Source: Bettongia penicillata ogilbyi
Taxonomy: Eukaryota > Chordata > Mammalia > Diprotodontia > Potoroidae
Assembly: GCA_023548195.1 (NCBI GenBank)
Contig: JAJHZJ010000336.1
Location: 1,178,001 to 1,242,000, forward strand
Length of the DNA stretch: 64,000 bases
Direction of reading: 5' to 3'
Of the stretch, positions 25,701 to 38,800 are shown piece after piece (the stretch's first letter is position 1; every line of letters starts with the position of its first letter). Made by a program: the position numbers and the translations under genes. The notes below the pieces were generated by a model. The model worked only from the letters and a program-made list of their open reading frames with translations, searched no databases and was not told the origin of the DNA.

Positions 25701-28700
25701 GGCTTAGATCCTGGGGTCTGGCAATACTTCTGTGCTGCAAGACGAACCAAAATAGAAAATGAACAGAGGGTAATGCAATTTTAATTTTATTTTTGTTCCT
25801 TAATATGAAATATTGAGAGTGGGGAATATGGCAAAATCAAGAAGATATGTTGGTCAATATGTTGGTTTTGCTGAACTGCTTTTTTGCTTAATTTCTAAAC
25901 TTGGTTACAAGGAAGAGCTTGATGAGGAAGGGACATATATTCAAATATGAGTGGCAGCTAGAAGGTGCCATAGTACATGGAGTACTGGACCTTGAAGCAC
26001 TGCTGTGTGACCCTGGACAAGTCAGTTAACTGCTGTCTGCCTTAGCTTCCTCATCTGAAAAATGGGGGTGATAATAATAGCATCAACCTCCCAGGGTTCT
26101 TGTGAAGAACGAATAAAATAGTATTTGTAAAGCCCTTGGCATAGTTCCTGGCATGTAGTAAATGCTATAGAAATTTTAGCTGTCATCATCATTTGTCAGC
26201 ATTATCATCCTGATATAATAGCTGGTAATACTGGAGTGACACAGTGAAGTCTGGAATCCTGAAGTCTGAGCGCAGACAGATTGCCAGCTATCACTCGATG
26301 AGACAATCAGAATGCAAAAAAAAAAAGATTTTTACAAGCTAGAATATTAAATTTAATCTATAAGATAAAATTTAATAGGGATAAATGTAAAGTCTTACCC
26401 TTTGGTTAAAAAAAATTGGCTTCCTAGGTATGAGAGAATCATGTTTAGACAGATATTCATCTGGAAAAAGATCTGGGGATGATTAAACTGTGAGCTCAAT
26501 AGAAATCAGCAGTGGGATATGGCAGCCAAGAAAGCTGATGTGATGACGGCCTATACTGAAAGAGCATAAGGAGATTCTCTTCCTGCCCTGCTCTTGTTTG
26601 GCCAGACCCACATTTGGACACAGTGCTCATTTCTGGACATTGATAATCATGAAAGTATCTGGGGAGGATAAGTAGGATGGTGAATATTACATTGAGTTCA
26701 TAAAGGAGGATCAGCTGGAGGAACTACTTAGCAGAGAAAAAAAATAAATGCAGAGAGAACATGAACACTTCCTTAAAGTACCTAAAGAGCTGTCATGTGG
26801 AGAAGCAATTGTTTTTCTTGGCTCGAAAGGGCAGAACTAAGAGTGTTGTGCAAATTAAAGCTTGACGTAAAGAAAAACTTCCTGAAAATGAAAACTAGTC
26901 AAAGTGGAACAAGTTCTCCCAGGACGGTGTGGATTGTCTTGGGGACTCCTCAAGGAGAGGAGTTGGAGGAAGGCTTCTTTCTCTTGTATGGTTTGGACTC
27001 AGTGGGTCACTAGGGTCCTTGGTCACTCTGAAATTCTGATGATAATCTTATCCTAAATTTGGTGGTGGTATGAGGTTACCTGTCTATTCTGTTAGGAAGA
27101 ATTGTTCTCTTTTCTGGGAAGGCACAAAGGAAAACTATTTGATTTAAATGAGCATACTGAGCATTGTTCTTTTACTGAGTGGTACTTCATAGAATGGGAG
27201 AGATGAAAAACCAGTGAGCTTGACTTGAGGAACATTGGAAAGATGCTTCCCCTTCTCACCCCCTCAGAAAAGCCCACTTAGCATTACCAACAATAATGTG
27301 ATAATAAATAATTGCCTTCATTGCCTTGTCCCATCTGGATACTTACTGGTTATGCAGTACTGAATAAGCCACTTAACCTGGCAGTGTTTTATGCCAAGGC
27401 TTCTTAAACTTCCACTTGCAACCCCTTCAGCACTTCTTAAACTGTGGGTAGAGATGGCAACCGAGAAGTTACAGAGAAAACACTTAACTGTATTGTCAAA
27501 ATTTTCTCACCTGTCTCCCTGTCATTAAATGCGGAGTCATTAACATATGAGCTACCATCTTTTGAGTGATGTTGGGAACAAATTCCAAAACTAGAAGCCA
27601 GAAGAAGATTCTATTACTTATGTATCTCATTTTCCTCAAAAGAAAATTTGATACCCAATCCAAGTATTGGCGGAGAGTGTCATAGAAGTTGCAATTACTT
27701 GGCATGATAAGTAGATAGTGAGTGAGGAGAGTAATTTATCTTTGATAATACAACTTACTAGTTCTTGTTACAAACATTTTTTTTTTCTGAAAAAGTCACT
27801 AAAACAAGTTTGTTCTGATTTTAAAAGTCTTGTTTTGTTGTGCTTTGTTTTTTGTTCAGGTAAAGCAGAAAGCTGCTGGTTTGCTAGAAATAGAGGCCTT
27901 CCTCCGGAGGAGAACTGAGGATGATGAAAAGGTTCAAACGGACATTGAAAAAATTTTCCAGGAACTCTTTGTGTAATATAACTATTGATTCTTTCAGTCA
28001 TTTTCATGTATGTCTATTCCAGATTCTTTTAGTTTAATCAAATTTTAATTTAAATCTCAGGAGACTAGCATCACCTTAAGTGGACATAAGCTTGAAGAAC
28101 TCATTCTTCTGCCCCCGGGCATTTGATAGATCAGCTTGAGACTCTTTGACTTGCCCCCTTGCCGTTCTCATCATTATAAAGTGTTCTTAATGTTTCAGCC
28201 CCGGTTTTTTTTGGCTAACTTCATACAGGCTGACAATAATAATAATAGAAAAAAACAATAATGAATTCCTGACCAGGTCTTGTGCTTGTTGCTGCTTGCA
28301 AAGAGCTTATATTCTGTTGTGGGAAAGCAGCATGTACACATATAAGTAAATGAATATATATGTGGATCAGAAAAGGACTCAGTAAGAGGCGATGTAGCTG
28401 ATCTTAAAAAGAAACTAGGAATTCTAAGAAATGGAGGTGAGAAGGAAGTACCTTCCAGGCATGGAGAATGGCAATAAGGTCTAGTTTAGTTGTACCATCT
28501 AAGTTGTAAAGGATTTTGTATGTCAATTGAGTACATTTGTATTTGATGCTGGAGGTCATAGGGTAGTGGCCCCTAAGAGGTACACTGGATAGAATGCCAG
28601 GCCTAAAATCAGGAAGACTCATATTCCTGAGTTCAAACCTGGCCTCAGATGCTTACTGGCTATGTGACCCTGAGCAAGCCACCTAATCTTGTTTGCCTCT

Positions 28701-29788
28701 GTTTCTCCATCTGTAAAATAACCTGGAGAAGGAAATGGCAGCCCATTTTAGTATCTTTGTGAAGAAAACCTCAAATGGAGTCATGAAAACTTGGACACGC
28801 TAGAAATGACCGAACAAGTTGTGTATGTGACACATGCAGACCAACACTTTAAGAATAATACTTTGACAGGTAAAGGATAGACCAATGACAGGACAAAATT
28901 TAGGTGGGAGATCATATAATGAACTACTGCAATTAATGCAATAATCCAGGTAAAATGGATTAGGGGTTGAAGTAGCCTGGTAACCATGTAAGTGGAGAGA
29001 AAGGATAAGAAAAATGTTGTGGGATTCAAATAAAGATTTGGTTTCTCATTAGATATGTGGGGTGAGGAAAAGTGGGTATGTATCAGAAACCTTTAATTTC
29101 CACAAAAGAAATAGGGAAATTCAGAAAAGGAATAGGTTTAGAAGATAGTGCATTCTATTCTGGACATACTGAGTTTGAGATGCCTATAGATACCCAGTAT
29201 CAGTGTGCAATGGGTAGTGTGGTGATGTGGGACAGATACTCAAGAAAGAGATTATGACTGGCTTTATAGATCTGTGAGTCATCTGATTAGTGACAACTGA
29301 ACCAAAGAGAACTGATGAAGTCACCAAGACAGTTTAGAAAAATTATTATTATTATTAGAAAAATAAGTGGGGACCAGTTCAGTGCCTTGGGGTATAACTA
29401 CAGTTAGGGATCATGTGACTGTAGGGTGCCCCATCATCAAAGGGGAATGAGGAATGGTCAGATAAGAGGAGAGAAACAAGAGGAAGCAGTGATCTCTGCT
29501 TGAGATCACAGAAAGAAAAGGAAACTCGGGAGAGGACAGTGACCAGCAGTGTCAAATGCAGCACTGCATTCAAGAAGGATGAACATGGATATCAGGCCTT
29601 TGGATTAGGAAATTAAGAGAACATTGGGAGAGAAATTTATGAGTGATGAGGGTAAAGCCAGATGGCAAAGAATGAGAGGAGAGATGGTGGAGGCAATGAA
29701 TGTAGACAGCTTTTTGGCATTTGGTTGTAAAAAGACCAGAAAGAAAATGGTAACTTGAGAAAATAGGAGGATCTAGTGAGGATGGCTC

Positions 29789-29824
<36 letters not shown>

Positions 29825-32800
29825 TTTTTTAAAAAAAAGTTATGCAGCCTTTTAAAGTTTTTTTTTAAATTGAAGAAAAATTTATATAGTCTTTAAGAAA
29901 TTTTCTCAAACCAATCCTGTATAGTAAGTAGTATATTATTCTTATTTTGCAGACAGCAGTAATTCATACTAACAAAACTTTAGTGATTAGAAAGTTGATG
30001 ATTGCTTTTCTAATTTAATGGTCTCCAAATTTTTCCAATTGCTCTCATCTATGAGTAAAATATTTTGAGCATGACCTAACAGTCTATGTATATTTCCCAG
30101 TTTACAAGACAAATTATCACAGTACTACACTATGAATTGTATACATTACAAAACTTATACAGAACTAGAAATGAAAAGGAATGAGATAAAACTGAATTTT
30201 ATTTGGTCCCAGAATAGGAAGTCACAGGTGTGTATTATGCAGGACAGTGACATTAGGAAGATGGTAGTTTTATGGAGCATGGATTGGAGAGGAAGGAAAT
30301 TTCAGTTAGCAAAAGCAATTAGGAATCTATTGCAGCGGTGTGGATGAGAGGTGATGAGGACCTGGACCATGGTGCTGGTTGTGTGAGTAGAGAGAAGGGG
30401 ATAGATTTGAGACCTTGTGGAGACAGAAATAATACGACTTAGGAACTGACTGAGTTATGAGAGGTGGAGAATTTAGTAAAAGTAAGGAGTCTAGAATGAC
30501 ACACCAAGGCTGAAACGAAGTGACTGGAAGGGTTGCAGTGCTCTTGATAGTAATAATGGGGAGGTTCAGAAACAGAGATAGTTTAAAGCTCATCTCCGCC
30601 AACTAATTCTTTGAGACTCACTATCCCAAACAAAAATGAACAGGGTTTGATGGAATTCTTTTATCTACCACTGCCTCAGAGTACAAAGTTAGTCAAGGGA
30701 TACAGAGCCATTGAGGGGTATCTGCTGTACTCAGTGTGGCAACCCAGAAGGCAGAGAGTGGATACGGTGCTGTAGGGAGAATTTTCCCAGTGGCATTTTT
30801 CTAGCTGATGGTTCAAGTGTCCTGGTCATTTATTTTGAGGGGCCCACACGAAGTCAGATAAGGAGGGGTGAGGAGCTTGCCCAGCCAAGGGAGAGAGTGC
30901 AAAAGGGAAATATGGTTATGCTGAAGATTGGCCATCATGGGGAGGTGGGGGTGTGATCCATCTTCCCAGTCTCCAAGTGCACCCCTTTGAGGTCATGTTC
31001 CCACTTTGGAAACTAGTTAATAAAATGTATATTGCCATTCGAATTAGTCAATTTACCCTCTTTTTCTTTAGAAGCAGGTTTTTGGACCTGAATTCTTTAG
31101 AAGCAGCTTTTTGGACCTGAATTATTCGAGATAATTGCTTCAACTTTCTGGTTAATTTTTCCTACATTCATAAAATTTAATGAATCTATAAATATAGTTG
31201 GCATGCAAGTTTACTACTGTGGGAATCTCCTGATTAATCATTAAAGCTTCACTTGGAAGGAGCAGCTAAGTGATGCTGTGGATAGAGCACTGGCCTTGGA
31301 GTCAGGAGGAACTGAGTTCAAATCCAGCCTCAAACACTTATTCTGTGGTCCTTAACCCCAATTGCCTCAAAAGAAAAAAGCTCGTCTTTACTCAGCAATT
31401 TGAAGGCAAAGCTTTTAATATGTTTTTATGCCTTATAGTAGTTTATTTTTCTTCAGATTTAAATCATTTTAACAGAATTAAAAATCTGGATAGTCAAGTA
31501 TTCTTAATCCTAGAATAACATTTTATGAACCCGTTTATGTCTGTACCATACTTTGATAGCCCACACTGAATGGGAATAATGATTATAGCCACTTATATGA
31601 AAACTGATTTGCCACCTTGTTCAAGTATTTTGAAAAAGTGACTTAACATGACTTCAGTCACCCAACAAGTACTTTCCATGCACCTAGTAGGCAGTGCACT
31701 ATGCACTGGACACAAAGACAGAAGCAAAAGAGCTTATGTTCTAATAAAGGGGACAACATGGATACGTATGTATGATATGTAGAAGGCACACTACAAATCA
31801 ACTACAGGGTAGCCTTGCAAAGAACTGCATGCTTTATTCTCATTTAGTTACTAAATTAGGCTAGTCGTAAAAGAAATAGAATGTTTCTCATTTTTTTTTT
31901 ATCTTAGATTACAGAAGGATAAAGGTATTTATCAGTTGGATTTGGCAGTTCAGTTCCTGCTTAAACAAGGGCAAGTGGAAACAGAGAATTTCCATTTTTT
32001 ATTCGATTACTCTGATTCTGTTTTCATTACCAGGAGTGTAATTGAGGAACTGAATAATTCAATCCAGGTAATTATGAATTTTCAGGAAGAGAAAACACTG
32101 TAATTGCAATATAAATTAAGAATAATATTTTTCCCTATTTAATTTCCCCCTTCTATTTTCTCTTTTAAAATTTCATTGCTACTTTTTGTTTTTATATCAC
32201 TTTCATTTCTGAATATACCTTTCCTCCCCACTTAGTGAGCCATCCTTTGTAATAGACTTAAAGAGTATTTTATTTTTCCCCCAGTTACATGTCAAGAAAA
32301 TTTTTAGCATTCATTTTTACAAGATTTTAAGTTCTAAATTTTTCTCCCTCCCTATCTCTCCTCCCCTTTTCTGAAAATGGTAGGCAGTTTGACATAGGTT
32401 ATACATATGCTATCATGTAAAAATATTTCCATTTTAGTCACTATTGTGAAAGAAGAAACAGATCAAAATGAAGAAGAAAACCTGAGAAAGAATAAAATAA
32501 GTGAAAAAATATGCTTCGATTTGTATTCAGAGTCCATCAGTTCTTTATCTGAATATGGACAGCATTTTCCTTTATGAATCCATTGTACTTATCTTGAACC
32601 ATTGTGCTGCTGAGGAGAGCTGTGACCGATTCTGTGTACAATGTTGTCTTGGTTCTGATCATTTCCCTTTGCATCAGTTTATACAGGGCTTTCCAAGTTT
32701 TTCTGAACTCTGCCTGCTCATCATTTCTTATTGCATGATAGTATTCCATTCCACTCATATACCACAGTTTGTTCAGCTATTCCCCAATTGATGGGTATCC

Positions 32801-35800
32801 CCTCAATTTCCAATTTTTGCCACCATGACTGCTATAAATATTTTGCACATGTAGGTCCTTTTCCCTTTTTTTATGATCTCTTTGGGATACAGACAAGGGG
32901 TGGTATTGCTGGATCAAAGGGTAAATGCACAGTTTTATAGCCCTTTGGGCATAGTTTCAAATTGCTCTCCATTTCAAACTGCTTGATCCGTTGACAACTC
33001 CAACATTAGTGTCCAAAATTTCCAACATCTTCTCCAGTATTTATCATTTTCCTTTTCTGTCATAGTAATCTGATAGGTATAAGTTGGTACCTCCGAGTTG
33101 TTTTAATTTGCGTTTCTTTAATCAAGTGATTTAGAGTACTTCTTCATATACCTACAGCTTTAATTTCTTCATCTGAAAACTGCCTGTTCATATCATTTCA
33201 CCATTTATCAATTGGGGAATGGCTTGTAATTTTGTAAATTTGAGTTAGTTCTCTATATATTTAAGAAATGAGGCCTTTTTCAGAGACATCTACTATCAAG
33301 ATTGTTTCCCATCTTTCTGCTTTCCTTCTAATCTTGGTTGCACTGGTTTTTTTTTTCTTTTTGTACAAAAGCTTTTTAATTTAATATAATCAAAATGATC
33401 TATTTTACATTTTGTAATGCTCTCTATCTCTTGTTTGGTCATGAATTCTTCCCCTCCTCACAGGTCTGACAGGTAGACTATTCCTTGATTTTCTAATTTG
33501 CTTATGTCAAAATTTATGTCTTATCCTTGATGACTAAATCATACCAAAGGTCTGTCATATCTAACTCTTCTAATATTCTGTTTACCTCCTTAGTTTCTTT
33601 CTTGCTTATTTTTTTGGTTGGATTTACCAAGTTCTTAGAGGGGACAGTCAAGGTCCCCCATTAGTATAATTTAGCTATTTCTTATGGTAATTCATTTAAC
33701 TTTTCCTTTAAGAATATGGATGGTATACATATGTTTAGTATTGATATTGCTTCATTGTCCATGGTATCTTTTATTTAGCAAGATGTGGTTTCCTTATCTT
33801 TTTTAATTAGGTCTGTTTTTACTTTGTCTGAGATCAGGATCACTACTTTTTTATTTAAATTTTAGCTGAAATATAATAGATTCTTCTCCAACCCCTTACC
33901 TTTACTCTGTGTGTGTCTCCCTGCTCAAGCGTTTCTTGTAAACACCATATTACAGCATTCTGGCTTTTGATCTACTTTGCTTTCCACTTCCATTTTATGG
34001 GAGGGTTCATCCCATTCACATTACGGTTATGATGACTCCTCGTGTATTTTCTTCCATCCTGTTTGTGTCCCTGTATGTCCTCTCTCTCCTTCCACCGTTT
34101 CCTCCTCACCAGTGCTTTGCTTCTGTCTGCCCTATCTGCCCTCTTTTGTCAGACCCCACCCCACCCCACCCCTTAAATTTAACTCCTTCCTCTGACTTCC
34201 CTGTCAGGTAAGATAGATTTCTGAATTCAACTAGTATACGATTCCTTCTTTGAGCCAATATTGTGAAGAGCAAGGTTCAAGTGAGACTTGCTACCTACTC
34301 TCTCATCTTCCCTGCATTGTAATAGGCCTCTTGTGCATTTTCATGTGAAATAATTTACCCCATTCTACCCTTCCCTTCTTTCTACACCCAGTATACTCCT
34401 CTTTCTCATCCCTTAATTCTTTGATTTCATTCCCTCAAATTCACCTTATACCTATATCCTCTATGTATGTCCCTTCTAGCTATACTATCAGTGATGCAAT
34501 TTTTAAGAATTACAAGTATCATCTTCCTATGTAGAGATGTAAATAGTTTAGTTCTATTGAATCCTTCTTGTTTTCTTTTCCCTTGTTAGACTTCTCATGA
34601 GTCTTGCCATTAGAGCTAAGATTTTTTTGTTCAGTTCTGTTCTTATGAAAACTTGAAATCCTTCTATATCATTGAGTTAACCATTTTTTTCCTTGAAGTA
34701 TTATGCTTAATTCTTCTGGGGAAGTGATTGTTGGTTGTAATCCTAGATCCTTTGTCTTCCAAAATACATGTTTGATGACCTCTGATTTTTTAATGTTGCA
34801 GTTGCCAAGTCCTGTGACTCGCTGATATTTGAATTATTTCTTTCTGGTCAGTTGTAGGATTGACCAGAGAGTGCTAAAATTTGACTATAATATCCCCTGG
34901 AGTTTTTATTTTGATATATATTTTTCCTGAGGTGATAGGTGGATTCTTTCAATGCCTATTTTGCCCTCTGGTGCCAGGATATCAGGGCAGTTTCCTTGAT
35001 AATTTCTTAAAAGATGCCATCCAGGTCCCCTTTTAGATTATGGCTTTCAGGTTGTCTAGTGATTCTGATATTATCTCTTCTGGATCTGTTTTCCAAGTCA
35101 ATTGTTTTTCTCATGGTACATTCCCATTTTAGATTTTCTTCCATTTTTTCATCCTTTTAAACTTGTTTGATTGACTCTTGATGTCTCATATAATCATTAG
35201 CATCCTTTTGCCTAGTTCTAACTTTTAAGAAGTTGTTTTCTTCAGTTAACTGTTGTACTTTCTTCATTTGGCCAATTGTACTCTTTAAGAAGTTGTTTTC
35301 TTCAGTGGATTTTTGTATCTCCTTTTCCATTTGACTAGTTCTTTTAAAGCAGTTTTACAAGCTGTTGACTCTTTTTTCATAATTCTCTTGCATCACTCTA
35401 ATTTCTTTTCTCATTTTTTCTTCTCCCTCTCTTAAATGACTTTTAAGATCCTTTTTGAGCTCTTCCATGCATTCTTTCTGGGCTTGAGACCACTTCCAGG
35501 TTTTCTTTGGTGTTTTGCCCATAAATGTTTTGACATTGTTGTCCTCTTCTGAGTTTGTGTCCTGGTTTTCCCTGTCACTATGATAACTTTCTATGGTCAT
35601 ATTATTTTGTTTGTTGTTTTCTGCTCATATTTTTTTTGCCTTTTTCTTTTCTTTTTTAAATTTGAGCTCTGCCAGTGACTGCAGGCCCTGACTATTTACT
35701 TGGTGTTTCACCGATGTTGCCTTGAGGCCCATGGGGGACACATGTCTGTTCCTGTGTTGAGGGGATGGGGTGAGGGAATGGCTGGTGCTGCGGGAGGCAG

Positions 35801-38800
35801 TAGGGGTCTGGCAGCTTACCTGGTGCTAAACTGGGGTTCTAGAGGTAGTATCTGGAATGTGCTGAGGTTGGAGAGGTGTTTCTTCATTTTCCCAGGCCTA
35901 CATTGAAACATGGTTGTCTGGATGCTGAAGGCTGCCTGTTTTCCTGGGGCTATGCTGAAGCACATTTAGGTCTGGCCTACTTTCTTGTCATACCCAAGGA
36001 TGCCTGTTTGCCTGGGGCAGCCTTAAACATTTGTGTGTGAGGTAATTTTCTCCTTTCTTCCACTCTCTTCCCCATTCTCCCAGTGCATTCCTCCTCCCTA
36101 CCTTTCCATTCTTCTTTTGAGATTATCCAAGCATATTAGAATCACATATAGGCTTCTGATTCTCCACGACCTCTGGTGAGGATAGATTTCTGAGGGATTA
36201 CATGTATTATCCTCCATATAAGAATGTAAACAGTTTAACCTTGTTTCATTCCTTATAATTTCTGTCATGTTTATCTTTTTATATTTCCTTTGAATAAAAT
36301 TTCTGTCAATTGTTTTCTATCTCAGTTTTCAGTTCAGCTCTGCTCTTTTCTTCAAGAATTCTTGGAAATCCTTAATTTTATTACAGATCCATTTTTTTTT
36401 TTACCTTGTAGGGTTATGTATTGTTTTCATAGATAGGTTATTGTTAGCTATGAACTTAGATCTTTTACCTTCGGGAATAGCATTTCAACCTTTCCATTCC
36501 TTTAAAGCAGTGGCTATTACATCTTGTGTGATCCTGACTGTGGCTTCTCAGTAGTAGGATGCTTTCTTTCTAGTTACTTGTAGTATTTCCTCCATGACTT
36601 GAGAGCTCTAGATTTTAGCTATAATATTCCTGGAAGTTTTCATTTGGGGTTTCTTTCAGGAGGTACCTTGTAGATTTTTCAATTTCTACTTTGCCCTCTG
36701 TTTCTAAAAGATCTGGGCAAATTTTCTTTTATGATTTTTTGAAATATGATGTCTAGGCTCTTTATTTTTGTCTGTGGTTTTCTCATGATTCTCATGATTG
36801 TTAAATTATTTCTTTTTCATATGCTCTCCAGGTCAGCTTTTTCCCCTTTGAGATATTTCACAATTTGTCCATATTATTAAGTTTTTTTAAACTTTATTAT
36901 TTCTTGATATCTCATGGAATCCTTTATCAGTTTCCATTTGGCCAATTTTGATTTTCAGGGAACTATTTTCTTTTTTAGTAAGGTTTTAGATCTTTTTTCA
37001 TGCTGTGAATTCTCTTTTCCTATGATTTCAATTTTTCAAATCTCATTGCATGCTGGGCCATCTCCAGTCATCCTTTTGAATATCTTGTCACTGGATTCAG
37101 ATGGGTCTGGAGGGGAAGTGAGGTTGGTGACCTTGCATAGCCTTCCCTCACTCAAAACAAGTCAAGTGCAAGTCATGTCATCGTTTCTCTGATGATCTTT
37201 TTCAGCAACAAAGGATGAACACAACAGCAGCTCCCTGATGATATCTTTTAATCACTTGTAATATGCTGTTGCATCTTTACACTCACCAGTATCCTTCAGT
37301 AATCCATAAGTTAATTTTAAGGAAACTGTGATTGTGGTTGACCACCAAATAGTATCACAAGAAGAGAGACCTTTGTGTGAGGAAAACACTTGAGGTGGTT
37401 AAAAACACGGCACAGTTTTCCAAAGGTAACTCATCTTACCCTTTTTTCTTATTTTACTCCAAGCACGGTTCATTGTCAGTACTCATGCTGGTACATAGTT
37501 TTACAGATTTGAAGTCAGACCCAAGTTCAAATATAGCCTCAGACACTTACTAGTTACGTGGCCTTGGGCAAGTCTCTTAGGCTGTCTGTGCCTCAGTTCC
37601 CTCATGTGTAAAATGTCAGTAAGCATTTATTAATGCAGTACCTGCCATGTACCAGGCACTGTGCTACAAAGAAAGGCAGGACAGTCCCTGCTTTTGAGTT
37701 CATCATCTAATGAGGGAGATAATCTACAGATAACTATGTATAAACAAGCTCTAAACAAGATAAATAGGAAATAACAGACAGAAGGAAGGCCCTAGAATTC
37801 AGAGAAACTGGGAAAAAGACTTCCTATAAAAGGCCAAATTTTAGTTGGGGCTTTTAAGAAGCCAGGGAAGTCAGGAGGCAGAGGTGAGGGAAGAAGCATG
37901 CCAGGCATGGCGGACGGCCAGAGAAAATGCCATGTTTATGGAGCAGTCATGAGGCCATTGTCCCTGATCTATCAGAGTACTAGGTGTAAGAAGATGGGAA
38001 AGGCTGGGGGATGGGTCATTAGGAAGGGCTGTATGTGTGATTCTGAAGATGACAGGGAGTCAGTGTGGGAGCTGCCCTTCAGAAAAGTCATCGTAGTGGC
38101 CCAATGGAGGAAGGATGGGCTAACGCTAAAACAATTGCCTCTCGGAACTGCTGGGAATGTAAAACGAGATATTTATAAAGCACCTTGCAAGCCTAAAACG
38201 CGATAAAATACTGGGCGTTGCTGCACGTCAGAACGTAGACAATAGGGATTCTTCATGCACTTGTTGGCCACATTCCTTTAAGTATTTATGGACTTCATTT
38301 ATGAGGTTTAGCAGTATTCCAGAACCTGATGCAATCAAAGCATGCCACATGAAAAGAGGAGCGAGTAAAGCACATCTTCAGAGAATCCTTCTTCATTTTG
38401 GACCCGTTGATGGATATCCTCCATGACAATGGCAAATAATGTGGTCATATGCATCTTGTTTTATACTTCAAATTGATGTTAAAAATCAGAGGTGTACTGA
38501 TATTGTCACAAATTATCTGGTATTACATATTTTGTGGAATTTTATATAATTCTGACATGGATGGGAAAAACTTTCTTGAAGGTACCTTTGAGGTTACTTC
38601 TTGTTTATAACTCCAGAAGGCTGGAAGGTCTTTTCTTTCGTTTTGTTTTTAATCTTGCTTATATTTCAGAGGTGGCACAGTGGATAGAGAGCAGGGTCTT
38701 GAGCCAGAATGACTTGAGTTCAGACACTTAACTAGCTGTGTGGCCCTAGGAAAGCCATTTTACTTGTCTGGCTCTGTTTTCTCATCTATTAAATGGGGTG

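Noticed and set aside
34029..34211. 60-72-codon proline and serine-rich frames
   Set aside because: They lie in the pyrimidine-rich inter-ORF spacer of an old L1.
37898..38206. 102-codon open frame
   Set aside because: It lies within a minus-oriented L2 and is antisense to its coding direction.
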